Source of the DNA: Macrothele yani
Taxonomy: Eukaryota > Arthropoda > Arachnida > Araneae > Macrothelidae
Length of the DNA: 64,000 nucleotides
NCBI GenBank assembly: GCA_039090855.1
Contig: CM076995.1
Location: 119,114,270 to 119,178,269, forward strand
Reading direction: 5' to 3'
Part shown: piece by piece, positions 1 to 11,900 of the stretch
How the letters are laid out: every line of letters begins with the position of its first letter
Position numbering within the stretch: position 1 is the stretch's first letter
The notes under the pieces: generated by a model
Told to the model about the DNA's origin: nothing
Databases searched by the model: none
Seen by the model: only the letters and a program-made list of their open reading frames with translations
Made by a program: the position numbers and the translations under genes

Positions 1-2014
1 GAGGATTGAAAGCTACATTTATTATGCTACAGGATTACAAATTTCTGATCTAAAAGTGTTTGTTTCTTCCTTTTTTTCTGCTAGATTCACAAAGTACGTG
101 TCCATTTCTTTCAAATTTCTCATTATGTCCGCTAGAACACGTTCGTGGCTTTCTATAAAGTGGCAAAAAGTTTCTAATGCTTTACACCAGCTTCAGCTGA
201 AGTTGGAATTGGCCTGCACTAATCTTCTTGCATTTCTGGTTCATTTTCCTCTTGCGTTTCGATGTCGCAAATATCGTCGATATTTTGCATTTCAAAAGTG
301 GGAACATCTTTGTCAACATTTACAAACTCTTCAAGGAAGATTTGAAGTTTAGTTTTCTTTGCAAACTTTCCCAAGCTTCATTGTTGTCATGACTGTTTTC
401 TTCATCAGAAACACTAAGCTCATCAGTGTTAAAACCAGCTTTCCTGAAGCAATTTGTGATCATTGAAGATGAAACCTTTTCCCACGAAGAAACAATGAAA
501 TGCATAGCATCTAATAAATTCAGTTTCAGTGTGCATCTGGTGTAACTTGAGTCTGACTCAAGCTTCTGCAGTAGCCAATAAACTAAACGTTTCCTGTAGA
601 ATTGTTTCATGGTTTTAATTATTCCTTGGTCCATTGGTTGTAACATTGAAGTCGAGTTAGGTGGCAGGAAAACTACTTTTACATTTTCTAGATGATCCAT
701 GTTCTTTGAATGGGCTGTGCAATTATCCAAAAAATAACAAAACGTTTCTATTTTCTTTGGCCATTTTCTTCTGAAACTCCATTAAAAAGTCTTCAAAAAT
801 CTGAACTGTCATCCATGCGTTTTTGCTATTTCTGTAATTGCATGGAAAAGTTTTCACATTTTTGAAGCACCTCGGATTCTTCGATTTTCCAATGACCAGT
901 AAAGGCAACTTTTCTGTTCCATCCATATTAGCTCCTACCAGAACTGTCAGTTTTTCTTTGTTTACTTTGACTCCGTGGCTGCTATCTCCTGTGAAAGAGT
1001 AGGTCTTGTCAGGAATAAGGTTGTAAAACAAAGCACACTCATCAGCGTTGGAAACATCTTTTGCTTCGTATGCTGATAACAGTTCTGGTAAAACATTAGA
1101 TTTCCAATCATCCACTTCTTCGACGTTAACACTTTTTGATTCTCCACAAACAGTTTTATAAGTCAGTCCTGCTCTTTTCCTAAAATGGTCGATCCATCCA
1201 TTGGAATGATTAAATTCAACATTTAATTTCTTGAAAATCTCTTCTGCTTTTTCACGAAGTATTGTCCCGTTGATCGGAAAGTTAGCGTTTCTTGCTTGTT
1301 TAAACCACACAAGAACTTTTTCTTCGACATCCTCATATTTACCCTTCTTAATCTTTTTTATTTTTAATGAATGGGAAGCATTTGCAAGCACAGTGTCCTG
1401 TTTTGCCACTATACCGTTGAGGGTTGTAACAGGTAAATTTAGTTCTTTTGCTATCTGCACCCTAGTTAAATGCGTGTTTTCATCAACTTTCGTAATAATG
1501 TTTCCTTTCTCACACAGATAAAGCTTTTCTTTTGATGCCTTTAGACGCCATATTTCTATCTACACATTTCAACAATAAAACTAAACGTTTAACTCCATGT
1601 ATGCGAGATGCAACATCCGAGTCTAACTCTGACAGAATGACTAACTTTCAGGAGGTGTTTCCTTTCCCAGCCTTTCCTGAGCTCCAAAGATAAGGCGATT
1701 GTGATACACAAAGGGCAGACGCAGAAGAAGTGGGGGGGAGTAAACATGACCCCCTGCGTTGACTGTGGGAAGGCTTCGCTTGCTACATGTACGGGAAGAA
1801 CAAAGAAAAGTTTCCTCCCAACTTCTTTGACATGTACCTATCTGCTGGACGAGTTTCAAAATCGTATGCTTTTACTTAGAAACTTGTGACACTTACAACT
1901 TCTTAAGCGGGAAAACTTGAATCATTGTTACTTCTTAAGTGGGAAAAATTAACGTTAGCACTATGGAAAAAATCCGGTACTCTAAGAATTAAACTTCTTA
2001 AGCGGGATCCACTG
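1..2014 (-). mobile_element. Tigger/pogo-like DNA transposon, one end outside the window
   Basis: The right end is visible. Read on the minus strand it begins with a CAGTGGATCCCGC-type terminus next to a TA (2015-2016), as in Tigger/pogo elements. The motif cttcttaagcggga occurs three times near this end (about 1899-1912, 1931-1944 with one change, 1994-2007), giving a subterminal repeat cluster. The other terminal inverted repeat lies left of base 1, so element length and target duplication cannot be checked. It contains the broken transposase at 22-1551. Confidence 0.75.
22..1551 (-). pseudogene. Tigger-type (pogo/CENP-B/jerky family) transposase relic
   Basis: Minus-strand relic of a DDE transposase. 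An ATG at 1549-1551 opens a short N-terminus (MASKGIKRKALS) typical of the family; a frameshift near 1510 follows. Then come the helix-turn-helix (QIAKELNLPVTTLNGIV) and the CENP-B-type DNA-binding half. Catalytic boxes are NADECALFYN (first Asp), MDNCTAH (second Asp) and PMDQGII (third Asp). The frame breaks just before the second Asp box (about 723-730) and again near 335. A further tail in yet another frame ends at the stop at 22-24 (ALETFCHFIESHERV). Total length near 500 codons fits the family. At least three or four frame breaks make it inactive. Confidence 0.85.
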
Positions 2015-2349
2015 TATTAGATTCAGTTAATCGAATGAGCTGCTTTTAGAAATTGAATGGAATCCACTGTAGGCTTTAAGTAAAACTGATCCACATAGAC
2101 TGCTCAATTAACTTATAATGTACTGTAAAGTGCAAAATTTGATTTCAAAGATGCAATGCCTGAAGGATTTTGCACAATGAAAGAAAATTGGGTACAAGGA
2201 AAGATGCTAAGTTTAACTGCACAAGCACTAGGGCCTATTTGTTGTGTAGCTAGTTTATATGTGTGTAATATATATACATATTTATAATATGCATTATATG
2301 TATATTGACACTGAGCTGAGAGTTTCAGGGTTTCTTGTGTCACTTCACA

Positions 2350-2663
2350 ATCACCCCTGTGTATGGCTTTTATTGATTATGAATAGGCCTTTGTTTTCTT
2401 GAAACCATCAGCAAAGTTGCAATGGCTTTGAAATCCTGTGGTATTAAAGATGCTTATATTAGCATTATTAATAACATCTATGAAAATGCAAAGGTTCGGC
2501 AATTTGGGAATACAGCAGCAATAAAAATTGGAAAGGGAGTAAGACAAGGGGACAACATATCTCCCAAACTCTTTAATGCCACATTGCAAAATGTCTTTCA
2601 ATCATTGAACTTTGGAAAAACAAAGGGATAAAGATTAATGGAAAGTATTTAATTCATCTTTAT
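2350..2663 (+). pseudogene. Non-LTR retrotransposon reverse transcriptase fragment (RTE-like)
   Basis: Plus-strand fragment of a reverse transcriptase. It starts with CMAFIDYE followed by a stop and AF, which is motif A (FIDYEKAFD) with a nonsense change. A frameshift follows, then an open stretch from about 2407 with GVRQGDNISPKLFNATLQ (motif B region). The frame shifts again near 2627 and continues as IKINGKYLIHLYA. It stops abruptly where the SINE begins. Only the fingers/palm part is present, with no endonuclease and no YxDD box. RTE clade is my best guess; another invertebrate LINE clade is possible. Confidence 0.7.
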
Positions 2664-2802
2664 GCCACCCCAGTAGCGCAGTGGTCTAAGCGCTGGCTTA
2701 TGACCATTCGTCCAAGATGGGTCAGGGTTTGAATCCTGGTGAGGCATGGATGTTGTGTTTGTCTTACAGCACTGGTTCTCCCCCTTCCCTGGAACCCTGT
2801 AA
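2664..2802 (+). mobile_element. tRNA-Leu-like SINE, 3'-truncated copy
   Basis: Copy of the SINE family also seen at 33580, 35090, 42314 and 50598. The A-box region is tagcgcagtggtctaagcg (2674-2692) and the B box is gggtttgaatcc (2725-2736). It continues with gaggcatggatgttgtgtt and ends in cccttccctggaaccctg, after which the hAT-like relic starts. The last third of the family consensus and the poly(A) tail are missing, so no target duplication can be assigned. Confidence 0.8.
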
Positions 2803-3670
2803 TCGCAGGCTGAGATGGGAGTGGTAAGTCTGGGAACATTTCTTTCAACTTTTCAGTTCTGCCGTGAGCTTTAAGAAAAATCTTTTTACCTGTTGCAATC
2901 AATGAATCGGTTTGTGTAAAATTGCAGTGGATTGTTTCAGCAATTCTGTGGAGGCCATCTGCAAGACAAGTCAAATTAATCATCTTGAGGAACAGCACAT
3001 AAAGTGCTGTAGCTGATTTCATCATGTAGGGTGCAACATCAGTTACCAATAGCTGTACTTTATCATAATCTACTCCCTCTGACCGTGAAATCTGCAACAA
3101 TTTGTTGATCAATTTAGTGATTGTGTGGTGGTTACATTTTGCTGGTTCTTCACAAGTGATTAAGTATGGGATCGACGGTGCTGATTCATTCAGATGTCCA
3201 ACAATAATGTTTCCTATATATCTCCTGTATGCATCTGTTGTTCCTTCAATTGAGATCCGAAAAGAAACACTTTGATTTTTTGCCTGATTTTTAGTACAGT
3301 TTCATCATACATCATCTGCAAGTATTTTTTTTCTTAAAGAAGATTCTTCTGGAACTATTTGACCACAGCATTTTTCTAAGAAACTTTTAAACACTAGATT
3401 GTTCACTATTGACAACGAGATATCTAAACTCACTAGTGCATGGCATAAATCCAAACTGAAATTTGAACTGAACTGTTTACTGTTCCCTTGAACTTCTGTA
3501 AGAAGCCTTTGTTTCCACAGTTTTTTTCATTGTGTTTTTTTTTATGTTTCCCAATTTTAATGTGTTGCAAAACTTGAAAACGTTGGTCACAAGAAACAGC
3601 ACACTCGCACACACTACTAAACAAAATATTTCTGTCAGTTCTCAGGCCTTCATTGGGAAACTCATTAATA
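2803..3670 (-). pseudogene. hAT-superfamily-like transposase relic (zinc-finger/DUF659 type)
   Basis: Minus-strand relic readable over about 290 codons in several frames. From N to C: a zinc-finger-like segment (CECAVSCDQRFQVLQHIK, with C, C, H, H near 3625-3550), then DLCHALVSLDISLS, then SIEGTTDAYRRYIGNIIVGH, where related proteins usually read DETTD. Next are VQLLVTDVAPYMMKSATALY, LTCLADGLHRIAETI and KKIFLKAHGRTEKLKEMFP. This order matches hAT-like transposases of the DUF659 type as I remember them. The C-terminal dimerisation region is missing because the SINE abuts at about 2802. There are frame breaks near 3290 and 3450. Confidence 0.65.
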
Positions 3671-4460
3671 AATGTCTTTCATTTGGATGATATAGTTGAT
3701 TTAATTTTGTGTATGTCAACTGACTTAACAACTTGAACAGGAAAAATAAACTTCTAACAATGACATGAATGGAATGATTTAGGTAGAAACTGGACATGAA
3801 ATGATACATTAAATGACAGATGTCTCAGTATGCTGTATGGTGTTGCCATCTGTTGGCTCATAGGTTGCTACAACAGGAAATATTGGGTAGTTTTGAGTAA
3901 AAACTGGTAATTTATGTAAAAATTATTTTTAAATAATGCAAAAATATGTGATATGTGTAGTAAAACTGTAAATATGCATAACAATGGCAAACAACTTCAA
4001 ATATGTAAAAATATTTAATTGCATATTCATCCTAGCCCTGATGATCACTAAAAGTTTGTTACCTATGTACATATGTGCATAAAACCTTGCAATCACTTCC
4101 ATAAAGGAGCATTCACTCTTGTTTGAGGTGACTTCTGGTTTCACTTTTCTTTCATCTAAAGGCAAACATCCTTAAATAGTACTGTTTTCATTAAACCCTG
4201 CTTCAACAGCAAATGTTTTGCAATTTTTTTTACCCCATCAGTCTTTTTAAACAAATAACAGACTGGAGGATTTAAAAAACATATAGTGGTTGGTGCTTGT
4301 GTGTCTTCAAAAGTGGAAAATGTAGTGAAGATGCTTATTTTATTATTTATTCACTTCACTTTTTTTTCTTTCTTTCTTTCTTTCTGTGAATTTAGATTTT
4401 TGGTTTTGCCAACTGTATGTTGTGGGCTTCCAGTTTGTGGTTTGTATACAAAGAAACTAG
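3671..4460. other. No gene recognised; AT-rich spacer
   Basis: No coding pattern or transposon end recognised. A (CTTT)n-rich pyrimidine run at about 4362-4385 lies 75 bp upstream of the exon candidate at 4461 and could serve as, or obscure, a polypyrimidine tract. Confidence 0.5.
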
Positions 4461-4586
4461 CTTCCATCAACCACCTCAGCCACCAGCAATGCTCCCCAGA
4501 TGGGCCAGCAGCAAGCTCCACCCATGCAGGACCAGGACTTGGACTTGGGACACAAGATAGGTGGTGGTGACCAATATGAATATTGA
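4461..4586 (+). CDS. Candidate last coding exon of an unidentified Q-rich protein
   Basis: One plus-strand frame reads SNAPQMGQQQAPPMQ, then DQDLDLGHKIGGGDQYEY, then stop TGA (4584-4586). The frame is closed upstream by a TAG at 4458-4460, so an acceptor must lie at the AG at 4459-4460 (exon from 4461, phase 0) or the AG at 4478-4479 (exon from 4480, phase 1). The stretch is clearly richer in G+C than its flanks, and its Q/P/M/D composition is unlike random AT-rich translation. I do not recognise the protein. The rest of the gene would lie to the left, beyond transposon-filled introns. It could still be a chance frame. Confidence 0.4.
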   Translation, partial: LPSTTSATSNAPQMGQQQAPPMQDQDLDLGHKIGGGDQYEY

Positions 4587-5697
4587 GAAGGAAAGAAAGT
4601 ATAGGATTGGTTGCATTGTGCAATATAGAATTATTATTTTCTTTCTCTCTTTTTTCTTTTATTTTTTCACTTTTCTTGTAATATTGTTTTAGCAACTGTA
4701 CATTAACTGATAAATATGCACACATGTTGGTGCTGAATTTGAATTTTCTTCAGTAAATGTAGCTGAATGCAAAATATACACTCTTTGTGGCAAAAGCTTT
4801 AGCTGGCATGAGCAACATCTGTTTAGCCAAAGCAAATACAGATAACTCTGTCATTGTCATTCCCCCTTCCTTTATTTTTTTCATCCTTTTTACATAGCTT
4901 TTTAATATTAACTTTTGAAGGAAAAAAATTAAATATTGATATTTAAAACTGGAAATATTTTCATAAGCAGGTTTTGGCAACTTATTTAATTATTGCTTAG
5001 GGTATTTTCCTGAATTATATTTCCTTGCCTATAAAATATTTAAAGATGTAGATTTTTATGCAATTATTTATCCAATGTCATGGCAGGAGCTATTTTGAAA
5101 GGACAGTAAATTAGTTGAAGTATTTCTGAAAGTTAATCATTATTTTATAATGTATTTGGTTCAGCTTTCTCAGAATCACAATTCATGCATCATTTGTTCA
5201 TTTCCTATGGATGCTTATACTATTTTAGGAACTGTATAAGTACCCAATCTCATCAAAGAACTATTTGCTCAGGCACACAGATTGATTTTTTTTTTTTTAA
5301 GAGAGGGAGACATTGGATTGTGGTATAGTAGATTTGTTGCAATAAATTTCCATGTATTTTTTTAATGGGTGAGGGATTTAGTTAAATTTTACATAAACTA
5401 TTCAGTTTTCCTTGGGTGACTAGGATATGGAATTGTGTTCCAGGAATACATTCTTCAAAAAAGCAGTATGTTTGATGAATTTACAACAGATAAAGTCATT
5501 GTTCATGCTACTAGTAGGGATATGGGAATGAAGCTGTGGAAAATCACAGTAAATTAGCATAATAATATCATTAACATACCATGGTGATATATACAAATAA
5601 AACTATGTGCATTAAGTAAAATATGTGTTAGGTTAGAGTTTAAAATATAAGTGCAAAGTTAGTCATGAAATCCCATCAAACCAGATATAAATGGGTA
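4587..5697. other. AT-rich stretch, possible 3' UTR of the upstream exon candidate
   Basis: No frame or repeat recognised. If the exon at 4461-4586 is real, this would be its 3' UTR or downstream sequence; several AATAAA-like words occur but none can be singled out. Confidence 0.3.
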
Positions 5698-5925
5698 ACA
5701 GGTGACCTAGCAGTTGGCATGTGCGACTTGGTCCCACTGGTGGCCCAGCAGTTAGCATGTATAACATGGAGCCACAGGTAGACTAGCAGTTAGCATGCAT
5801 GACTTAGCACTACAAGTGTCACAGCAGGCAGCCTGCATGATATCGAGCAACAGGTAGACTAGCTGTTAGCTTGCATGGCATGGAGCCACAGGTAAACCAG
5901 CAATTAGCATGCAAGACTTAGGGCC
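5698..5925 (+). repeat. 38-bp tandem repeat, six copies, resembling a tRNA A-box segment
   Basis: Six consecutive degenerate units start at 5698, 5736, 5774, 5812, 5850 and 5888, each exactly 38 bp with no indels. A typical unit is acaggtagactagcagttag followed by catgcatgacttagcacc. The core tggcccagcagttagcat resembles the A-box head of tRNA-derived SINEs. Sequence just after the array (gtatttgtgtcccagtgc) is vaguely B-box-like. An amplified SINE head is an inference. Confidence 0.8.
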
Positions 5926-6803
5926 AATGGGCCCTGTATTTGTGTCCCAGTGCTACCAAGCACCCACCATAGTTCAGAAGTCCATAAGCTAATGGGCCCC
6001 ACAATAGGGAATTATTTTTATAAACTGGTCTGTCTCCCCTTCCAGGCTGTTAAAAGTATTGTGCAGCATAATAAGTGCCCAATCAGGTTAATAACCAACC
6101 ACCTAGATGCAGATATAAGTGCAAACAACTACTCATGTACTGATACAGTCATGCAACTCATCTGGAATCTTTATTTCCTTGGTTGCTCCATGCCTACCAC
6201 TTTTATATTTGCATCTAGATTTCATTTTGCTACCTCAGGGCAATATAACAAAATATCAAAATATGTGAAAATAGCCAGGCATTGCTTTACATAGTTACAC
6301 CATAAGCATGACTGATATTAGAAGAGTGAGACAAGTGTGACACAAAGAAACTCACACAGGAATCTGAAGAACATTTCAGGGAAACATTGTGTTGAAAATG
6401 TAAGTAATGCACTACTGCAAATAACGGTTTGCATTTACTTTTACTTACATATAAATCCATGTTAATTAAACATGCATTGGACATGAGTTTTTAATATATG
6501 ATGTAAAAATAATTGTTAGCTTTTGAAATTGAAAAACAAGAAAACCAAATTTGATGTTGCACTACTTTTGTATATATGGGCAGGTGGCATTTGATACTAT
6601 TGGGTGGTAGCTTCACAAAAATGTTTTTAGCTCAAATGGTGTTTTCACAAAAATATTTTGAACTGTAACTGTATCTTCACTTTCAGAAAATTTTTATATT
6701 AACAAAAATATTTTAGCATAAGAGGTATCTTGAATATTATTGTGTTAAACTAATGTTTTTTTTTTTTTTTTCATCATCATGAGCTGTTGTTTTTGGTAAA
6801 ATG
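5926..6803. other. No feature recognised
   Basis: AT-rich sequence with a poly(T) run near 6757-6770 just before the hAT-like element. No supported coding frame or terminal repeats. Confidence 0.5.
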
Positions 6804-6811
6804 GTCTATGG

Positions 6812-7530
6812 CCGTGATTCTCAACCTGTGGGGTGTGGCCCCCTAAGGGGGTGCGAAATATCTAAAGGAGGGGGCATGAAGAAAAGTGGAAATCAAAGGT
6901 AAAACTATTTATTGAAACAACAACAAAAAACATAATATACATTCTGAAAATAAAATAATGCCTTCCTCATGGCAATAAATGTATGCGCACCCCAAGTGTG
7001 GTAGCTATAAACAGTAAGAAAAGTGGACTCATTTGCATTTGTAAGGAAACCTATTTAATAAACAAAGCACTTAACTTTAGCTGTGGTTTACAATAAAAAT
7101 TGGTATAAAAACTGTAACAGGTATCTCGATATGCCTGGAAGCATGACTCCTCACAAAACTTGGAGGCAATAAATTTACACGCACCCAGCTCTCGTCAGAC
7201 GTTGCTCGGTTGGACATGCAAGAATTCACGATACAGTAGGTTGGTGATGACTATCAGAAATTTGCAACAATGCATATTTTACGACTTGGACGACTATCTA
7301 CGCATACAATAGATATGAATAGATATTTTAAACAGATCAATACTAAAAAAGTTGTGTAATGTAAAAATTTACTGCAATTGTGTAATTACAGTGTTCAGAT
7401 AGCAATAGCTAACTAACCCAAGTAACAAGTGTGGTGTTTTGGCAGCATCCCGGTAAAAGGATTGGAAGGGGTGCAATAAAAATTTATATGGAAAAGGGGG
7501 TCAGAAATACAAAAAGGTTGAGAAACACTG
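6812..7530. mobile_element. Non-autonomous hAT element (719 bp) with 8-bp target duplication
   Basis: The 8-mer gtctatgg occurs immediately outside both ends (6804-6811 and 7531-7538). The ends are inverted repeats: left ccgtgattctcaacctgtgg, right ggttgagaaacactg, whose reverse complement is cagtgtttctcaacc. CAGTG-NTTCTCAACC termini plus an 8-bp duplication are typical of hAT elements. There is no transposase frame inside, so it depends on an autonomous relative. The perfect duplication argues for a relatively recent insertion or little local decay. Confidence 0.9.
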
Positions 7531-7538
7531 GTCTATGG

Positions 7539-8157
7539 TGAATGCCTATTAATCACTGTGTCATCACCACTAGCAGCTGAGACGATGCTGACTGCAAGCC
7601 CAAAAAATTACGAGAGCATTTCTTCCCCCGCTTGCAGCCTCACTTCAGTGCATTTTCTCTCCTTACACAGTACTGCATGGAGGCTGCTTGTTTCATTCAC
7701 AAATACTCTTTATGAAATGTGGTTTCATCAGATGTGAGAATGTGATTAGTTCGCTGTCCTTCCTCCTGTGTAGCAATTCTACATGTTGCACCTTATAATT
7801 CAGTCTCCATGTCTTCCTCTCCCTGACCCTAACCTCCTCACACTTATCATTTCACAATGCTGTGGTGCTTGGAAATGAGGAAGAAAGTTAGGAGGGTCAT
7901 AACTCTTTTAATCTTTGAAATATCCTCCAGGAAATGTATTTAATATTATAAGGAGAGGAGCATGGTGAGCGAGGGGCTCTCTGTCCACATACACTTTATG
8001 GGGGATCAGGTTGACGTATGAGCAATGCTTTTATTTATTTATTTATTTTTTAGATGTTACTTTACTTAATGAGGTATTTCTTTTTCACCAGCACTTAAAA
8101 ATTCTGACCTTTGATGATTTTCCAGTTCCAAGACTAGCTTGAGAGTAGCCCCAGAGT
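7539..8157. other. No feature recognised
   Basis: Mixed-composition sequence after the hAT element with an (ATTT)n-like run near 8031-8050. No supported coding frame. Confidence 0.5.
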
Positions 8158-8158
8158 T

Positions 8159-8160
8159 GT

Positions 8161-8239
<79 letters not shown>
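8159..8239. repeat. Compound (CA)n(TA)n microsatellite
   Basis: About 12 AC dinucleotides followed by roughly 28 AT dinucleotides. Open frames across it translate to YIYIYI or CVCVCV and are artefacts. Confidence 0.95.
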
Positions 8240-8242
<3 letters not shown>

Positions 8243-8787
8243 AAAACTAGGTGTGTGTATACATACACAACCATCAAAATAGAATACATGCCACACACAT
8301 GAGAAGCATCAACCACTGTTAGCAATAGAATAAGGTTAAGTTAAAATAATTAAAAAATAATAATTGAGAGAATATCTAATAAAATGGTAAATTTTTATTA
8401 TTAGAATAATCATAGAAGATTAAAATTGCTCTAAACACACCAATAATCAGATTTCACAAAAATAGGCAAAACTACACAAAAATATGGGTATTTTCTTTAA
8501 AAACCTGTATTGAGCCTTGATGGGCTCATAGAAATTTCCATTTAATAGTGTAATAAAACTTGAATTTATCACACGTACGTTGCAGTTATGATAGAAGGGA
8601 AGGGAATTGTTTGGAAAGGTTTTGATTCAGGAAAATGAAATTCCGTTTTTGACTTCAGTTTTTTTTTGTTTTTTTTTTCGTATTTGGCTGGAAGCATGAA
8701 AACAAGTTAAAGTTATATATATATTTTATGCAAAATTATTGTTTTTTTAATGTGCTCATGCACAAACTAAAACAAAAGTGTTTTCAA

Positions 8788-8815
8788 AATAATAATAAAA
8801 ATAATAATAATATTA
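8788..8815. repeat. (AAT)n tract at the 3' end of the R4/Dong-like LINE
   Basis: Imperfect AAT/ATA triplets directly abut the LINE 3' end, which on the minus strand reads AATAAACATAATATTATTATT. This is either the element's own tail or the left half of a split (TAA)n target. Confidence 0.8.
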
Positions 8816-8917
8816 TGTTTATTCGAAATATACGAATCACAGCCTCTGACAAACAAAATGAACAGCAAATTATCATTGACTGGTATTGTTGAACTGATAC
8901 GAGTTTCCACCGGAGAC

Positions 8918-11900
8918 CTAGGTATCAGTCAAGAATCGGCGTAAAATATATGATGTCCCAAGTAAAGCTGTCTTCTGCAGTTCTGTAGGTGGCATATCAG
9001 AAAGCTGCAATTTTTCAAAATGATTCATAAAATTTTTTGACATTGTTCCTAGTGCCCTGATGACAATGGGGACTACCGTTGCGTGTTTAGTCCATAACCG
9101 GGTAACTTCTATGGCCAGGTCTCTATATTTAGTCATTTTTTCCAATTCTTTTTCATTTACTCTGGCATCTCCAGGGATCGCTATACCAATTAGCCAGACT
9201 TTCCGATTTTCTATGACTGTTATGTCTGGTGTATTATGTTCTATGTGTCGATCGGTTTGAATTCTGAAATCCCACAAGATCTTGACTTCATTATTTTCTA
9301 TGACTTTCTCAGCCTTGTGTTCCCATGAGTTTTTCGATGCTGGCAGATTGTGCTTTCTGCATAATGACCAATGAATCAATTGTGCAACCCTGTCATGTCT
9401 AACTTTGTAATCTGTCTGTGCAATTTTGCTACATTCACATATTAGATTAGACACAGTTTCATCTTTTTCTTGACAAAGTCGACACTTTGGATTATCACTG
9501 ACTTTCTGGATTTTAGCCTTCATAACATTTGTTTGCAATGCCTGTTCTTGTGCAGCAAAAATCAGACCTTCTGTTTCTTTCTTGATGAAACCCGATTTCA
9601 GCCATGCCCAAGTCAAGTTGTTGTCACTTTTCCCATCAATATTCTTTAGAAATTGTCCATGCAGTGGCTTGTTCTTCCAGCCGTCTAATCTGTTTTCAAA
9701 CTGTTTCCTCTTGTATTCAGCCTTGTTTTCTGTTGTTTTAAAGATATTTTCATTATTCACTGCCTGAAGTAGCTTTTCTCTGCTTCTGTTGACATAATCA
9801 TTCAGGCTTCTTTTTTCTTCCTCTACTACCTGTTGTACTTGTAGTAACCCTCTGCCTCCAATCTTCCGAGGTAAATACAATCTGTCAACATCACTTTTTG
9901 GATGGAGTGCATGATGCATGTTCAATAACTTTCGAGTTTTCCGATCCAGTATTTCTAATTCACTTTGGGGCCAATCAATTATTCCAGCTGGGTATCTAAT
10001 TACTGGCATGACCCATGTATTTATGGCTTTGATTGTATTTCCACCATTTAGTTTTGATTTCAATATTTTTCTTACTCTCTTGATATACTCACTCTGAGTC
10101 AGACCTTTGACTTTTGTATGTAAGATGTTATCTGATTCAAGAATTCCAAGGTATTTATAATTTTCATTATCTGACAATGATTTCATTATATTACCATTTT
10201 CTAGTTCTATTCCATTTATATTCTGGACTTTTCCCCGGCGCATGGATAGTACTGCACATTTTTCCAGTCCAAATTCCATCTGTATATCATCACTAAATAT
10301 TTGCACTGTATGCAGCAATGTTTCAAGTTCGGCAGAACTTTTTGCGTACAATTTAAGGTCATCCATCTACAGCAGATGGTTTATTTTTCCATGTTGGTCC
10401 GAAATATGGTAGTCCATTTTTGTTTTGTTCAAAATCATTGACAATGGAATTAAAGAGATATTAAACAATAAAGGCAACAAAGAATCCCCTTGAAATATGC
10501 CTCTCTTGATATTAACTTCTCCGAGTTCTTCACCATATGCATGTAACACTGTTTTCCAGTTTTTCATATTTTCTTTGAGGAATCTGCAGATGTTTTTGCT
10601 AACTCCAAATAGTTCCAAACAAGTGTTAATCCAGCTGTGGGGCAATGAGTCAAAGGCCTTTTTATAATCTATCCATGCCATATTCAAATTCGTTTTTCTT
10701 CTTTTGGAGTTTTTTAGTACCATTTTGTCAATTAGCAGCTAGTCTTTTGTGCCTCTTGACCTTTTGAAGTTCCCCTTCTGTTCTATTGGGTACAAATTGT
10801 TTCCCCATAAGTAGTCATATATTGATCTTGCTAGTACTCTTGTGAAAAGTTTGAATGTTGTTGGGAGGCATGCAATTGGACGATAGTTAGTAGGTTCATT
10901 GCCTTTTTCTTGATCTTTCATTATAAGGAATGTGCGACCTGTTGTCATCCAATCTTCTGTGGAAAAATTCTGCAGCATTATATTGAACTGCATAGCTATT
11001 TGTTGATGAAGACTTGTAGGATACTTCAACCAAAATCCATGCAATTCATCTGGCCCAGGAGCGCTCCAGGCTTTCACATTCTTTACTTGCTGTGATTTAA
11101 TCATATCAGTTGTTATCATCAGATTATCCATGTGTATTCCTTTCAAATCTTTACGAACATCGTTGATCCACAAGGCATTTTTATTATGTTCAACTGGGCT
11201 TTTCCAAATTCCTTTCCAAAATGTCAAGGCATCTTTCTTGCATGGGCTGATGTTTATTTAGATTGCCTTTTGTCTCAATGATTTATAAAATACTTGTTGC
11301 TGATTCTGAAATTGCGCATTTTCTTTGTACTGTTTTACGAGTCCGTCATATCTTTCAATTTTCTTTGCAGTAGCTGTTACTCATTGTTTTGATTCTTCCA
11401 TAATTTCAACAATTCTTTTTCTTTCCAGGTCGTATTTTTTGCAGAGTCCATCTTTTATTTTTCTACTTTTAAGCTTCCCATCTTTCAGGCATTTTAAGTT
11501 ACTAATGTCACTACGGAGTTTATTTATTTTATTTTCTAGCCGAATTTTCCACTTAGGAGTGCCAGGCATTTTCTTCTTTGGCATCTTGTAACCAAGTTCC
11601 ATGGTTACTATGGCAGCTGTACTGTACATGAGCTGGTTTGTTTCCTTTAAAGTATGATTTGGAATTTAGTCCGTGACATCATTTGCAGTTTTTAACAAAT
11701 GTTTCACTTGTTTGCTTCGTATTTGGCGAATTGCAGGAAGTCTTTGTCGTTCCTCACCTTGCATCATATGGATTAAAAATTTCTCTTTCAGGAGATTTTG
11801 CTGTTGTGTCAATTCATGGTTGTCATGTTGTTTCACAGATTGTTCTTCAGGTAAAATATTTTCTGCTACTTGATCTTCAGGATTTACCAGCACAAAGTTT

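Noticed and set aside
2674..2740. tRNA gene from A- and B-box matches here and at 34113, 35092, 42316 and 50600
   Set aside because: No complete cloverleaf; the boxes belong to SINE heads followed by SINE bodies and A tails.
8066..8325. Minus-strand frames rich in Tyr-Ile and Cys-Val repeats
   Set aside because: Translation of a (CA)n(TA)n microsatellite.
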